Assembly (NCBI RefSeq): GCF_003003055.1
Contig: NZ_PVTV01000014.1
Span: 225,072 to 289,071 of the forward strand
Reading direction: 5' to 3'
From: Jezberella montanilacus
GTDB taxonomy: Bacteria > Pseudomonadota > Gammaproteobacteria > Burkholderiales > Burkholderiaceae_B
DNA length: 64,000 bases
The notes below the pieces were generated by a model that was given only the letters and a program-made list of their open reading frames with translations, had not been told where the DNA came from and ran no database searches. A program made the translations under genes and the position numbers. Below are positions 37,170 to 47,293 of this stretch, piece after piece (position 1 is the stretch's first letter; each line of letters opens with the position of its first letter).

Positions 37170-38888
37170 TCACAGGTCTTCTGAACCGAGCAACATCTCA
37201 GTCAAGCCTTTACCGGCCTTGACCATTGGCCAGACGTTCTCGGATTGATCGGTGATGATATCCATAAATACCAGACGGTCTTTCAGTTTGAATGCCTCTT
37301 TTAAGGCACCTTCAACGTCGGCTGGCTTATCGATCCGCATCCCGACATGGCCATAGGCCTCGACCAGTTTGACGAAATCAGGCAACGCATCCATGTAAGA
37401 CGCTGAATAACGTGACGAATAATCGATTTGTTGCCACTGGCGCACCATGCCAAGGTATCGATTATTTAGACAGATAACTTTGGGTGTCATACCATACTGC
37501 TTGCAGGTCGACAGCTCTTGAATATTCATCTGGATAGAACCTTCGCCGGTAATACAAGCAACGATTGAATCCGGATTAGCCATCTGCACACCCATGGCGT
37601 AAGGCAAGCCCACGCCCATCGTACCCAAGCCACCCGAGTTAATCCAGCGGCGCGGTTTGTTGAAACCGTAATACTGGGCGGCCCACATTTGATGCTGACC
37701 CACGTCAGACGTGATAAAAGCCTCGCCTTCAGTGATCTCACACACTTTTTGCACGACCCACTGAGGTTTGATCACCTCGTTGGAATTGGCAAACTGCATA
37801 CATTGCTTGCCTCGCCAAATATTGACCTGATCCCACCACTTTGCCAGTGCAGGTGTATTGGGTTTGGTTTCTGCGGACATCGCAGTGTATTGAGCGATAA
37901 ATTCGTCCAGAACGTCTTTGACGTTGCCAACAATTGGCACATCGACTTTGACGCGCTTGGATATTGAGGAGGGATCAATATCAATATGAATGATCTTGCG
38001 TGGATTCGAAGCAAAGTGCTTGGGATTACCAATCACGCGATCGTCGAAACGGGCGCCGACCGCCAACAGCACATCACAGTGCTGCATGGCCATATTGGCT
38101 TCGTAGGTGCCATGCATCCCGGGCATGCCGAGAAACTGTGCATCGGATGCGGGGTAGGCGCCCAAGCCCATCAAAGTATTAGTGATCGGTGCGCCCAGCA
38201 TTTTGACAAAGGTCTGCAGTTCGGCGGACGCGTCCGACAAAATGACACCGCCACCGGTATAGATCATGGGGCGCTCAGCCTGCAACAGCATCTGAACCGC
38301 TTTTTTAATTTGCCCTTGATGACCTTTCACAACCGGTGCGTAAGACCGCATGGTTATATCGCCTTTGGGCGCAGTGTATTTGCAGTGAGCAACCGTGATG
38401 TCTTTCGGGATATCAACCAGAACCGGGCCGGGGCGACCTGTGCGTGCGATATAAAACGCACGCCGCATGGTCTCAGCCAGATCCTTAACATCGCGAACCA
38501 GAAAATTGTGCTTAACACAGGGGCGCGTGATACCAATTGTGTCGCACTCCTGGAAAGCATCCTCTCCGATGGCATGCGTGGGCACCTGGCCACTGATAAT
38601 CACCATGGGGATCGAATCCATGTAGGCCGTCGCAATGCCTGTTACCGCATTGGTTGCGCCGGGACCGCTCGTGACCAAACACACGCCGACTTTATTGGAT
38701 GATCGTGAATACGCATCTGCCGCATGAACAGCAGCCTGTTCGTGCCTGACCAGAATGTGTTGGAATTTGTCCTGCTTATATATAGCGTCGTAAATGTAAA
38801 GTACCGCACCGCCCGGGTATCCAAAGACGTGTTCCACGCCTTCGTCAGCCAAGCAACGCACGAGAATATCTGCGCCATTGAGTTCCAT
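37170..38888 (-). CDS. ilvB: Acetolactate synthase large (catalytic) subunit
   Basis: 572 aa from ATG 38888, which has an AGGA site; 27 further upstream codons in frame look non-coding. Thiamine-diphosphate and FAD-type domains: VFGYPGGAVLYIYDAIYK, the catalytic Glu in ILVRHEQAAVHAADAY, and the ThDP motif ITGEGSIQMNIQELSTCKQY with LNNRYLGMVRQWQ. It condenses pyruvate (or pyruvate and 2-oxobutyrate). Operon ilvB-ilvN-ilvC, leftward. Confidence 0.96.
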   Translation of the reverse strand: MELNGADILVRCLADEGVEHVFGYPGGAVLYIYDAIYKQDKFQHILVRHEQAAVHAADAYSRSSNKVGVCLVTSGPGATNAVTGIATAYMDSIPMVIISGQVPTHAIGEDAFQECDTIGITRPCVKHNFLVRDVKDLAETMRRAFYIARTGRPGPVLVDIPKDITVAHCKYTAPKGDITMRSYAPVVKGHQGQIKKAVQMLLQAERPMIYTGGGVILSDASAELQTFVKMLGAPITNTLMGLGAYPASDAQFLGMPGMHGTYEANMAMQHCDVLLAVGARFDDRVIGNPKHFASNPRKIIHIDIDPSSISKRVKVDVPIVGNVKDVLDEFIAQYTAMSAETKPNTPALAKWWDQVNIWRGKQCMQFANSNEVIKPQWVVQKVCEITEGEAFITSDVGQHQMWAAQYYGFNKPRRWINSGGLGTMGVGLPYAMGVQMANPDSIVACITGEGSIQMNIQELSTCKQYGMTPKVICLNNRYLGMVRQWQQIDYSSRYSASYMDALPDFVKLVEAYGHVGMRIDKPADVEGALKEAFKLKDRLVFMDIITDQSENVWPMVKAGKGLTEMLLGSEDL

Positions 38889-39313
38889 TAGTAATATCCT
38901 TTCATAACAGGCAACACCTATCAGACTGCATTTTTTATTTTTGGATAAAAATGCTGAACCGCAACACATTCAACAACACGATTCGGCGTTTTGAGACTCA
39001 CGGAGCCTCTCTACCCGGACACATTGCTGATCTGTCACGCATTCGCCATCAGGCTATGCAAGCACCCAACAGGGGTGCACTGGATCGAAACGGAGTCGCT
39101 GACCGGGGCTTTTGGCCAGGTCAGCAGCAAAGTTATGGCAAGCGTACTAGGGAGGGGTTCACCCCAAAGCAACAAAGCCACGGGCAACATGACGGTAACC
39201 AAAGCTTGCCCGAACGCGCAACTTTAACCGTAGTTTTGCGCTAGCGCAAATCGGTCTAAGGTAAGATTGACTTCATTGTTCAAAGATGCAAGAAAAGGCA
39301 TAGCAGTCCCCTT
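38889..39313. other. Intergenic region between ilvB and the FUSC gene
   Basis: About 425 bp between divergent genes. On the minus strand a 51-codon frame at 39035-39190 begins ML-P-V-A-LLL-W and is rich in Leu near its start (nine Leu in the first 23 residues), which could be an ilvB leader peptide, but I see no ribosome site or following terminator. An AT-rich hairpin lies at about 38930-38957. Longer rightward frames in the area look non-coding. Confidence 0.4.
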
Positions 39314-41473
39314 ATGGACATCAGCATCCCTCAATTACAACGCTTTATCTTCGGTCACCACTTTTATAGTGGCATCCGACGTGCTGCAGGTGCGTTATTG
39401 CCAGTGCTGGTACTCGGACTTGGCTTCAATTTATTCGCTGAGGGTTTGGTAGCGAGTTTCGGGGCGCTTTGCATCGCCTTTATCGATCAACCTGGTCCTC
39501 ATCACAATCGCTTGGGCGAGATGCTCAGAGGCGCGTTTCTCAGCTCGCTAGCAGTAATCATCACCGGTCTGGCATCAAACAATATCTGGGCAGAAAGCGC
39601 CGCCGTCGTTTTGCAATGTTTTGGTTTTTCGCTTCTATCGGTTTATGGCAAAAAGGGCACGTTGATCGGCTTTGCTTGCCTGCTACTCATGACCGTGACC
39701 TTGCATTCCCCCCTCTCCCATCACGAGGTTTGGACTCACACGCTCATTTCCCTGAGCGGTGCCCTGTTTTATGCAATTTTCAGTTACTTCACCAGTCGCC
39801 TAATGAGCATTCGTGAAAAAGAGCAGGCGCTAGCAATCGCTTTGTTTGCGACAGCTGACTATTTAACAAGTCGCGGCAATATGTATAGCGCAGACAGTGA
39901 GCTCGACAGTAACTACCGCCACTTAATCACCAGACAGGCCGACATGATTGAGAAGCATCAAGGCGCACGAGACATGGTGCTGCGGGGCCTATCCAATCTA
40001 AATGACAAGGGCGACCGACGTCGCATCATGCTCTGGAACCTCTTTATTGAAATGCTGGCGATTGTCGATACGATGGTGGCCACTCAGGCGGATTACGCTT
40101 TGCTGCAGAGCAAGCTGGGGGGCAAAGACATACTCTTGTTCATGCACGATGCCCTGTTCAAAATGGCACTTGATCTCGATCGTATTGCCTTGGCAGTGGC
40201 GCGAAATAGAATCGCTCGCAGCAAAAACAGCGTCAAGGCCGAATTGCGTGCAATCGAGTTTGACGTCAAGGCAATGCAACAGAACGGTTTTGCTGTGAGA
40301 GAACCAGATGCTTATAGCGTCTGCCTTCAAATATTAAAGAGGCTGCGCCACAATGCGAATTTGATAGAACGGATGTACGTTTATACAAGAAGTGCAGAGG
40401 ACCTGAAGCCTCTCGACTCAGCATCGATCAATGACTCGCTCAGTGCCTTCCTATCAACTCAGAAATTTAATCCAAGGCAACTAACGAGCAATTTGCATCT
40501 TGGATCACCTTTCTGCAGATACGCACTGCGCGTCGCACTGGGTAGCATCATTGCATTGGCAGCGGCAAACTTGATCCCTGGCCTGATGCCTCAGGGTTAC
40601 TGGATTTTGCTAACGGTCATCATCATCATGCGTCCAGGCTTTGCCTTGACCAAACAGCGTAACGGATTTCGACTAAGCGGCACCATTATTGGTTGTTCCT
40701 TGGCGCTGGCGGCAGTCTATTTCATCGAATCTCATCAGATTCTTGCTGGTGTGATGGTTCTCGCTCTGATAATAGGTTGCAGCTTGATACTCGTCAACTT
40801 TATGGCAGCGGCCGCATTCAACACCTTAGCGATGCTCATTGCGTTTTTTTTGTTGAACCCAGCCGATACCAGCATCATTGGGATGCGGGCTATCGACACG
40901 ATTATCGGCTGTTGTATTGCCTACGTATGCAGTTATTTTCTGCCCTGGTGGGAGGCCCAGTTCATGCCTGCGCTTGGCCGTGCAGTGGTCGCTGCAAATG
41001 AGCAATATTTAATACGTAGCCTTGCCTTGGTCGATTTGAGGCAAAAAGTAATGGCTGGCGGCGCTGACGAGTCGCTTCAAAAAGCCGATTTTGACTGGCG
41101 GCTGGCGCGTAAAAATCTTCATGTCGCCTTGAGTAATTTCGCGCAGGCTTTTTATCGAATGATGGCTGAACCCAAGTCACAACAGCGCGGTGTGGCGATT
41201 TATAACGGATTGATGATTCAATGCCATATGCTGGCTTCGCAGACCACGTCCCTCATGACAATCCTGTCATCTCACGAATCAACACCAGAATCCGTTAAGC
41301 TACATGTGAGTAAACTTCTTGAGAGTTTAAAATCCGGCAATAGCGATCATGGCGGGTTGCCTTCGCCACCGATCTTTGCACCCACCGGCTTATCTGACTT
41401 GAACTACCCGTTAAACCAGATCCACAAATCGATTCTGGCGATTGTCCGCTTCAGGGCTAACCTTACTACCTAA
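39314..41473 (+). CDS. FUSC/YccS-family inner-membrane protein
   Basis: 719 aa. Two blocks of membrane helices (about residues 20-160 and 400-540) flank cytosolic helical regions, the arrangement of YccS/YhfK/FUSC proteins. The second block opens with [18 protein letters not shown] and continues through [20 protein letters not shown], typical of the family, and [17 protein letters not shown] marks the first. Relatives include aromatic-acid exporters (AaeB) and proteins of unknown role; substrate not inferable. It ends 11 bp before the dehydrogenase gene. Confidence 0.85.
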   Translation: MDISIPQLQRFIFGHHFYSGIRRAAGALLPVLVLGLGFNLFAEGLVASFGALCIAFIDQPGPHHNRLGEMLRGAFLSSLAVIITGLASNNIWAESAAVVLQCFGFSLLSVYGKKGTLIGFACLLLMTVTLHSPLSHHEVWTHTLISLSGALFYAIFSYFTSRLMSIREKEQALAIALFATADYLTSRGNMYSADSELDSNYRHLITRQADMIEKHQGARDMVLRGLSNLNDKGDRRRIMLWNLFIEMLAIVDTMVATQADYALLQSKLGGKDILLFMHDALFKMALDLDRIALAVARNRIARSKNSVKAELRAIEFDVKAMQQNGFAVREPDAYSVCLQILKRLRHNANLIERMYVYTRSAEDLKPLDSASINDSLSAFLSTQKFNPRQLTSNLHLGSPFCRYALRVALGSIIALAAANLIPGLMPQGYWILLTVIIIMRPGFALTKQRNGFRLSGTIIGCSLALAAVYFIESHQILAGVMVLALIIGCSLILVNFMAAAAFNTLAMLIAFFLLNPADTSIIGMRAIDTIIGCCIAYVCSYFLPWWEAQFMPALGRAVVAANEQYLIRSLALVDLRQKVMAGGADESLQKADFDWRLARKNLHVALSNFAQAFYRMMAEPKSQQRGVAIYNGLMIQCHMLASQTTSLMTILSSHESTPESVKLHVSKLLESLKSGNSDHGGLPSPPIFAPTGLSDLNYPLNQIHKSILAIVRFRANLTT

Positions 41474-41484
41474 AAGGAACCTCC

Positions 41485-42267
41485 ATGTCTTTAAAAGATA
41501 AAGTTGCTCTCGTAACTGGTGCTGCCAGCGGGATCGGCAAAGCCTGTGCACTGAAGATGGCAGAACAAGGGGCTTCGATTGTGATTGCCGATTTGAATCT
41601 GGAAAAATCACAAGAGGTCGCCAACCAAATTATTGCTTCAGGTGGGCGCGCCCTTGCCGTGGCGATGGATGTGACAGACGAAGCAGCCGTCTTTGCAGGG
41701 ATCGATTCAGCTGTCGCTCAATTAGGTAGCATCGATGTGCTGGTGTCCAATGCCGGCGTGCAAATCATCGCACCGATCGAGGATTTCAAGTTCTCGGACT
41801 GGAAAAAAATGCTGGCAATCCATCTGGACGGCGCATTTTTGACGACACAAGCCTCCATTCGCCACATGTATAAAAGTGGTCGCGGTGGCGCAATTATTTA
41901 TATGGGCTCGGTGCACTCGCACGAGGCATCAAAACTGAAGTCGGCTTACGTGACAGCAAAGCATGGCCTGCTTGGCCTATGTCGTGCAGTGGCTAAAGAG
42001 GGCGGCCCCAAAGGCGTCCGAGCCAATGTGGTTTGTCCCGGTTTCGTCCGCACGCCACTGGTTGAGGCACAAATCCCCGAGCAAGCTGCCTCCTTGCACA
42101 TCACCGAAGAACAGGTCATCAAGAATGTCATGCTTAAAGACACGGTTGATGGTGAGTTCACCACGGTTGATGACGTAGCCAATACGGTCGCATTTTTAGC
42201 AGGCTTTGAAACCAATGCGCTAACTGGTCAATCCATTATCGTTAGTCACGGCTGGCACATGCAGTAA
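41485..42267 (+). CDS. bdhA: 3-hydroxybutyrate dehydrogenase (short-chain dehydrogenase)
   Basis: 260 aa. SDR features: [17 protein letters not shown] for NAD binding, LVSNAGVQ, catalytic Ser/Tyr/Lys in [20 protein letters not shown] and AKHG, and the substrate-side [20 protein letters not shown]. This arrangement and HGWHMQ at the C-terminus match D-3-hydroxybutyrate dehydrogenases that return polyhydroxybutyrate carbon to acetoacetate. Ribosome site AAAAGGA upstream. Confidence 0.92.
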   Translation: MSLKDKVALVTGAASGIGKACALKMAEQGASIVIADLNLEKSQEVANQIIASGGRALAVAMDVTDEAAVFAGIDSAVAQLGSIDVLVSNAGVQIIAPIEDFKFSDWKKMLAIHLDGAFLTTQASIRHMYKSGRGGAIIYMGSVHSHEASKLKSAYVTAKHGLLGLCRAVAKEGGPKGVRANVVCPGFVRTPLVEAQIPEQAASLHITEEQVIKNVMLKDTVDGEFTTVDDVANTVAFLAGFETNALTGQSIIVSHGWHMQ

Positions 42268-42293
42268 TAGGGCTATCCCTCCTGCAATGAAAG

Positions 42294-42315
42294 AGGCGCG
42301 CAGGCGCCTTTTTTT
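42294..42315 (+). terminator. Rho-independent terminator after bdhA
   Basis: AGGCGC (42294-42299) and GCGCCT (42304-42309) with a four-base loop, then a run of T. Confidence 0.88.
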
Positions 42316-42334
42316 ATCTGGAATGAGCAAGGTT

Positions 42335-43549
42335 TTACACCGACTTAGCAGCGTGCGCCCAAGACTCGCGGTGAACATCAAACTGTGTGAAGGTTTGACC
42401 CTTGGGCGGCAAGTTCAGGCAATCGGGATGATCAAACGTCAGGCGCATGTCTGACAACCCTTCTGACCAGTGATATTGCTTGGTCTCGTGACTGAACTCA
42501 ACATCCTTATATGAACCCTCGGTCTGCTTATTCTGATAGATCAAATGAATACAGTTGTAGCGCACCCCTTCAAGCTTGGCGGTCAGCTCTTTGAAGAAAG
42601 GATCTTTTGCCCGCACGGCTGGTGACACTTTCTGTATGGTCTCGTTCAGTAGATCTCGTAGACCCTGCATCTCTTTGATTGCAGTCGTGATGTTGCGGGT
42701 ACGGCTTGAATACTGGATGTCTTTCATCCTCGTCATTACGTCGCCAATAGTCTCGGGCAACTTGCCCTTAGCGCTCCAGAGGTCGATCTGAAACACCAGC
42801 GTATCCTTGCGATGCTGGCCCGCGATCACGTACTCAAGTGGCGTATTGGATACGCAGCCGCCATCCCAGTAGAACTCGCCTTCTATTTCAGTGGCAGGGA
42901 AGCCTGGGGGCAGTGACCCCGATGCCAGAAAATGATGAGGCGTCAGCGTGATTTCGGTATTATCAAAGTAGACGAAATTTCCGTTTCTGACATTTGTAGC
43001 ACCCAGTGAAACGCGCATGTCGCTATCGTTGATCCGATCAAAGTCGCACAGCCGCTCAAGCGTCGCGATGAGCGGACTTGTATCGTAATAACTGATTTGT
43101 GCTGGGTTTCCCATGCCAGGAGCCATTGGGCGTGGAACAAAAAAACCTTGTTGACCTGCAAGAATCGCCTGACCAGCTGCCATCGTCCCAAACCAGGTTT
43201 CAGTAAAGTCCCTGGTGCTCTGGGTAAACATCCCTGCAGCTGAATTCATCATATCCATCATCGACGTCATCATGCCCGCTGCAGGTGACGGTGGATGGCA
43301 AATGGTCTCCCAAAATTCTTTCAGCTTAGCGACGCGATCTTCGGGCTTGTTGCCTGCAATGATTGCGCAATTCAAGGCACCGATTGAAATGCCAGCCACC
43401 CAGTTTGGATTAACGCCCACTTCATGTAATCCTTCGTAAACGCCCGCCTGATAAGCCCCCAGCGCACCGCCACCCTGCAAAACCAAAGCAACCCGCGGGT
43501 ACTGAGAGATTTTCTCTTGTGCTATCGAACTGCGTTTTCGAGTAACCAT
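42335..43549 (-). CDS. Patatin-like phospholipase
   Basis: 404 aa. Oxyanion loop LQGGGALGAYQAGVYEGL, nucleophile GISIG (Ser near residue 56) and catalytic Asp in YWDGGCVSNTPLEY. These form the Ser-Asp dyad of patatin lipases. The C-terminal third (KQYHWSEGLSDMRLTFDHPD) belongs to the DUF3734 extension found in polyhydroxybutyrate-associated and other patatins. Its neighbour bdhA is a PHB-related gene, so a role in PHB granules or membrane lipid turnover is possible (inference). Ends just after the bdhA terminator; convergent. Confidence 0.9.
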   Translation of the reverse strand: MVTRKRSSIAQEKISQYPRVALVLQGGGALGAYQAGVYEGLHEVGVNPNWVAGISIGALNCAIIAGNKPEDRVAKLKEFWETICHPPSPAAGMMTSMMDMMNSAAGMFTQSTRDFTETWFGTMAAGQAILAGQQGFFVPRPMAPGMGNPAQISYYDTSPLIATLERLCDFDRINDSDMRVSLGATNVRNGNFVYFDNTEITLTPHHFLASGSLPPGFPATEIEGEFYWDGGCVSNTPLEYVIAGQHRKDTLVFQIDLWSAKGKLPETIGDVMTRMKDIQYSSRTRNITTAIKEMQGLRDLLNETIQKVSPAVRAKDPFFKELTAKLEGVRYNCIHLIYQNKQTEGSYKDVEFSHETKQYHWSEGLSDMRLTFDHPDCLNLPPKGQTFTQFDVHRESWAHAAKSV

Positions 43550-43550
43550 G

Positions 43551-44321
43551 CTAGGTAGATCTCCTAAAGACTAGTTTGTCCGATGTGGATACTTGTGCCG
43601 CAAACGAATATCCCTCACTTTCAAACTGCTTCAGTTGCTCGACTGCCGTTATACGATTCTGAATAGCAAACCGAGCCATCAATCCGCGAGCACGTTTAGC
43701 ATGAAAGCTCACCACTTTAAATACACCCGCTTTACCATCCTGAAACACGCACTGCACTACCCTCGCTTGCAGCGCTTTTAAATCAACCGATTTGAAATAC
43801 TCTTCTGACGCGAGATTAATCACCACAGGCTCTTTGTCTTTTGACAATCTTTCGTTCAGATAAGGAGCTATCGTTTTCGACCAGAACTGGTAAAGATTTG
43901 TGCCACTGGAGTTGGTTAGCCGAGTACCCATCTCGAGCCGATAGGCTTGCATCAGATCGAGCGGACGCAACACGCCATATAGACCACTGAGTATGGCGAC
44001 ATGATTTTGAGCCCATTTCATGTCAGCTTTCTTTAAGGTGGAGGCTTCCAATCCTTCGTAAACATCGCCATTAAACGCAAGCAAGGCTTGTCGGGCGTTG
44101 TCCTGGTTGAAGACAGGTGTCCAGTTTCTGTAGCGCTGAACGTTCAACTTGGACAAGGCAGGACTGAGGTCCATCAACTCGGATACTTCGGTCTCGGATT
44201 TCTTTTTGAGCACTTTAATGAGTTCAGCTGCCTCTTTGATAAACAAGGGCTGGGTGTGTTCAGTCGTCGAAACCACTGAGTCGTAATCAAGTTTTTTTGC
44301 TGGGGATAAAAGAAAAAGCAT
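43551..44321 (-). CDS. yaaA: Peroxide stress protein YaaA (DUF328)
   Basis: 256 aa from ATG 44321, which has an AGG site; a TTG 15 bp upstream is less likely. LFLLSPAKKLDYDS at the N-terminus and ALLAFNGDVYEGLEASTLKK are family hallmarks, followed by ILSGLYGVLRPLDLMQAYRL. YaaA lowers damage from hydrogen peroxide by limiting free iron in E. coli. Ends 2 bp before the patatin start; same strand, so likely cotranscribed. Confidence 0.95.
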   Translation of the reverse strand: MLFLLSPAKKLDYDSVVSTTEHTQPLFIKEAAELIKVLKKKSETEVSELMDLSPALSKLNVQRYRNWTPVFNQDNARQALLAFNGDVYEGLEASTLKKADMKWAQNHVAILSGLYGVLRPLDLMQAYRLEMGTRLTNSSGTNLYQFWSKTIAPYLNERLSKDKEPVVINLASEEYFKSVDLKALQARVVQCVFQDGKAGVFKVVSFHAKRARGLMARFAIQNRITAVEQLKQFESEGYSFAAQVSTSDKLVFRRST

Positions 44322-44505
44322 GCCGACGCCTATCAAGAGAATCGCAGAATAGTTAGCTTAGTTTAGCGGCACCTTGTTGTCATGCTGATAAACCGCCATC
44401 AGCCAGGTGGGATTCTGCTAGAATCACAGGCTTCGACGCGATCGCTAGTGACCGTGCACGGTGGTGAGTGCAACCAGCATGGCACCTACTATGTTCAGTC
44501 AACCC

Positions 44506-44595
<90 letters not shown>

Positions 44596-45108
44596 AGAAG
44601 TGAGTAAATACGCACATCTCGGGGCGCTTTTTATTTTTACATACCCAAAAACGTACCCAAAAATTTTTACTTGAATGTGCTGCTGAACAAATGTTTAAGC
44701 AGTCAGCGGGATTGATATCTGATCTCTGCCTTGTTCTTTTTGGGTAGTTATAGCTAAACAATCCCTGCAAGTTTCTACACCAGTAGAACGCCCTTGTCAG
44801 ATGTAAGAAGCGAAAGAGGACGGTTAGGATTTTGATATTGGCATACTGCCAACCCCACCGCACCCCCACCCTCCGAAAAGCGATCGACCCACCCTTCGAC
44901 CATGTATCACTGTTCGTCAGCCGCAAATTAGATTCGTGTAAAACTTTGTAAAAATCTAGTATTGGCATGTCAAACGTTTGACCATTTTCTAAATTCAGCG
45001 ATTTTGAAATTTATCAACTACTTTATTTTAAGGGATATGCATTCGCCATTACCGGTGTTACTTTCACTTTATAACTTGTGAGGCGTAGTTTCACTGGGGC
45101 ACTTGGAA
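44596..45108. other. Gene-free left end of the element
   Basis: Roughly 510 bp with no gene I can support. A leftward frame (44495-44968) only reflects the antisense of tRNA-Ser. Mixed composition; the last 100 bp before the next gene are AT-rich and probably hold its promoter. Confidence 0.5.
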
Positions 45109-45885
45109 ATGTTTAATTTTGTAAAAACACCCATTACGGTAATCGGTGCGTTCATATCATTGATATACGGTTGCGCAAACTGGCTGTTAAGTTCAACCGT
45201 AACGCATTTAAACATTGATCAGGTCTGGTTTGTTTTGGGCTTTATCGTGGTGTTTCCATTTGTAGTGCTCTTCGTGTTTTATTGGATTTTAACCAGACAC
45301 CATATAAAGCTCTATGCCCCTTCGGATTTTCGTAGCGACGCAACTTGGATGGATTTTGTTCGTCCAGTCCCTAGCGCTGAGGTTGAAAAGGAATTGAGTC
45401 AAGCTGCCCAAGCATGGAGTGACGAAAAAGTTGACCCTGTAAAAATAAATGAGTCGCCTAACACAACGACCATACCCCCTCTAACTCAAATCCGCCACAG
45501 AATATCAGTTGCCACAGACAGAGCTATTCAAAAATTTGAACGTGAATTCAATGTCCGTGCCGAAAGGGAGATTGAGATAGGCAATACCGGCATCCGTTTT
45601 GACGCGCTCTTTTATGGGCTAAGGCCAACACTTCTCGAGGTGATCGTTTTGCTAACGCCCAGCACTGCACAGTCGAATGCCTCGATTGATAAGATTGTTG
45701 ACCGCAGTTCTCGAGCAGGTCATTATTTCAGAAATCAAGTACGAATTATTGTTGTTGTGGTTTACAGCTTTTCCAATAAAGTAGTATTTCCAATTGAAAA
45801 GCACTGGCGTGAGCGTCTTAGTGCATCATATCAGCCCATCGAGCTTCGCTTTGTTGGTGAGACCGAGCTCGATACTGAGCAATAG
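45109..45885 (+). CDS. Two-TM protein of unknown function with C-terminal soluble domain
   Basis: 258 aa from ATG 45109 (a TTG two codons upstream is possible). Membrane helices at about residues 10-30 (VIGAFISLIYGCANWLL) and 40-62 (VWFVLGFIVVFPFVVLFVFY). A linker rich in Ser/Pro leads to a soluble domain with REIEIGNTGIRFDALFYGLR, then TLLEVIVLLTP and FRNQVRIIVVVVYSF. The Asp and later Glu recall a degenerate PD-(D/E)XK nuclease core, but the following Lys is absent, so this is only a fold guess. I do not recognise a family. It lies alone at the left end of the element. Confidence 0.65.
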   Translation: MFNFVKTPITVIGAFISLIYGCANWLLSSTVTHLNIDQVWFVLGFIVVFPFVVLFVFYWILTRHHIKLYAPSDFRSDATWMDFVRPVPSAEVEKELSQAAQAWSDEKVDPVKINESPNTTTIPPLTQIRHRISVATDRAIQKFEREFNVRAEREIEIGNTGIRFDALFYGLRPTLLEVIVLLTPSTAQSNASIDKIVDRSSRAGHYFRNQVRIIVVVVYSFSNKVVFPIEKHWRERLSASYQPIELRFVGETELDTEQ

Positions 45886-45938
45886 TTTCGTATCTAGTGT
45901 GCACATGTCAAACTTTTTGCAAGCTCATAGCGGTGGAT

Positions 45939-46277
45939 TCAATCTTTGAATGAGGGGTAGTTCGCCAGCAAGCTTTCTTTTTGCTTGAATAAGCTTACTA
46001 GCCGTGTAAGCAGCGTATGTTTTTTAAGTGCTGGCGCTGCAGATGCCACCAGCCAAACTATTTCGCGACTATTGCCGCTGTCGACAGTCTTCCCCACGTG
46101 TTGATATTCAAAGATCGGTTTCTTTAAGCCACACCCGACACATGTCTTTAAAACCTCCGCTGACGAACCCCAATCGTGAGGAGGCGAACCAACGCGAAAA
46201 GTCCCCCACTCAGGTCGATTATGTATCTGACTGCAGTTTAGGCATTTGAAGAGGTTGAAGCTGGCTATGCGAGACAA
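45939..46277 (-). CDS. Small zinc-ribbon protein, unknown function
   Basis: 112 aa. Two CxxC pairs (CLNC near residue 12 and CVGC near 46) make a zinc ribbon. The start is TTG at 46277, preceded by AAGGA seven bases upstream and an in-frame stop, so no other start is available. The C-terminal half is helical and basic. No family recognised; sits downstream of the small-protein operon on the same strand. Confidence 0.6.
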   Translation of the reverse strand: MSRIASFNLFKCLNCSQIHNRPEWGTFRVGSPPHDWGSSAEVLKTCVGCGLKKPIFEYQHVGKTVDSGNSREIVWLVASAAPALKKHTLLTRLVSLFKQKESLLANYPSFKD

Positions 46278-46376
46278 TATTAGTCCTTACTTTGATTTTT
46301 AACTTCTTGTGCTTTGCGTTGTTCCGCGCCAAAAAGACCAATTACTTTTTATCATTTATCGGGCTGTCTAGTTTGG

Positions 46377-46706
46377 TCAGACCGACTCTCTAAACCGCAC
46401 TAGATTCTCACCTAGTTTTTCTTGAAGGGCAGCGAATTTCTTAGCATCCAATTCGCCTGTTGGTAGGTTGCAGTCTTTGAATGCTAGGCGCAGTGAACTT
46501 GATACGCTAACGGTTGAGCACGCTGCCAATAGCGTCGATCTTTGATTTTGAGTTAGCTTGTAATTTCCCATTTCTAGCAGGGTTGTCATGTAATCTTCCA
46601 GCCGCCAAGATGCAGCGGCATCGTCCTTAAACACTTCACAGGCGGACGTTTTAAATAAAAACTCCAACTCACCCCAAGTCAAAGATTTTTTGAACATACC
46701 AAACAT
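46377..46706 (-). CDS. Unknown cytosolic protein, last gene of the small operon
   Basis: 109 aa from ATG 46706 (GGGGTAGGTG upstream). Mostly helical, opening FGMFKKSLTWGELEFLF, with one region rich in small residues (LLAACSTVSVSSSLRL). No signal or membrane segment. I recognise no family. It follows the tiny membrane gene by 52 bp and is likely cotranscribed with the three genes upstream. Confidence 0.6.
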   Translation of the reverse strand: MFGMFKKSLTWGELEFLFKTSACEVFKDDAAASWRLEDYMTTLLEMGNYKLTQNQRSTLLAACSTVSVSSSLRLAFKDCNLPTGELDAKKFAALQEKLGENLVRFRESV

Positions 46707-46758
46707 TTTCACCTACCCCAGTAAGTTAGAGAGTCAGCGGCACGTTGACAGCAGCTTG

Positions 46759-46908
46759 TTATTGAAACCAAAGCCACATGCCATGGATTATGCCGATTGG
46801 AAAAAATAGGGCTCCCGCCACAAGGAATCCCCACGCTGCATGACCGAAGCAATAAAAAATGTGGTTTAGCCAAGCCACGAAACAGACTAGTCCAATAAGC
46901 CATTGCAT
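46759..46908 (-). CDS. Tiny membrane protein (49 aa)
   Basis: 49 aa, mostly two hydrophobic stretches (LIGLVCFVAWLNHIFYCF and AAWGFLVAGALFFPIGII), ending GMWLWFQ. AAGGA lies six to ten bases before the ATG, 10 bp after the stop of the exported-protein gene. Chosen over a 68-aa frame in the same place, which lacks hydrophobic or domain-like character. Function unknown. Confidence 0.65.
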   Translation of the reverse strand: MQWLIGLVCFVAWLNHIFYCFGHAAWGFLVAGALFFPIGIIHGMWLWFQ

Positions 46909-46918
46909 GTCTCAATCC

Positions 46919-47293
46919 TTAATTGAACTGTTGGGCTGAATAAGCGATCGTGCGCATCGTGCTGGCGGCATCAGCACAGCTTATCTTTGGCGCTCGCTGA
47001 TAGGCCTCAATGCTTTTCGACGTGTAAAAACTTACGTTCTGACTAATTCTTTGAGTTTGCTCGTCGTGAAGGCTATGCGTATATCCATACTTAATAACTC
47101 TATTTACTGTGTCATCAGACAGTGCATAAAGACTACTTATTTCGCAAGCTTTCACGGTCGCCATGTAAGTGAAGGAGGCCATGAACAGATTCTGATATTC
47201 GTCCTTACTCAAAACCCTAGCAGCAATGGCCGTGTTGATGCCAGCTACAAACAGTAACCAGATTAGGTTTTTCGTTAATGAGCGCTTTACCAT
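46919..47293 (-). CDS. Small exported protein, unknown function
   Basis: 124 aa. Signal peptide KRSLTKNLIWLLFVAGINTA, probable cleavage after AIAA. The mature part has two Cys (KACEISS and ISCADAA) that could form a disulfide and a mainly helical makeup. ATG 47293 overlaps the TAA of the upstream tiny gene (TAATG), so translation is coupled and this start is firm. No family recognised. Confidence 0.7.
   Translation of the reverse strand: MVKRSLTKNLIWLLFVAGINTAIAARVLSKDEYQNLFMASFTYMATVKACEISSLYALSDDTVNRVIKYGYTHSLHDEQTQRISQNVSFYTSKSIEAYQRAPKISCADAASTMRTIAYSAQQFN

Noticed and set aside
38951..39244. Rightward 97-aa frame between ilvB and FUSC
   Set aside because: No domain or ribosome site, and an amino-acid makeup typical of non-coding DNA.
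46709..46915. 68-aa leftward frame
   Set aside because: Overlaps the 49-aa membrane protein, which has a better ribosome site and hydrophobic character.
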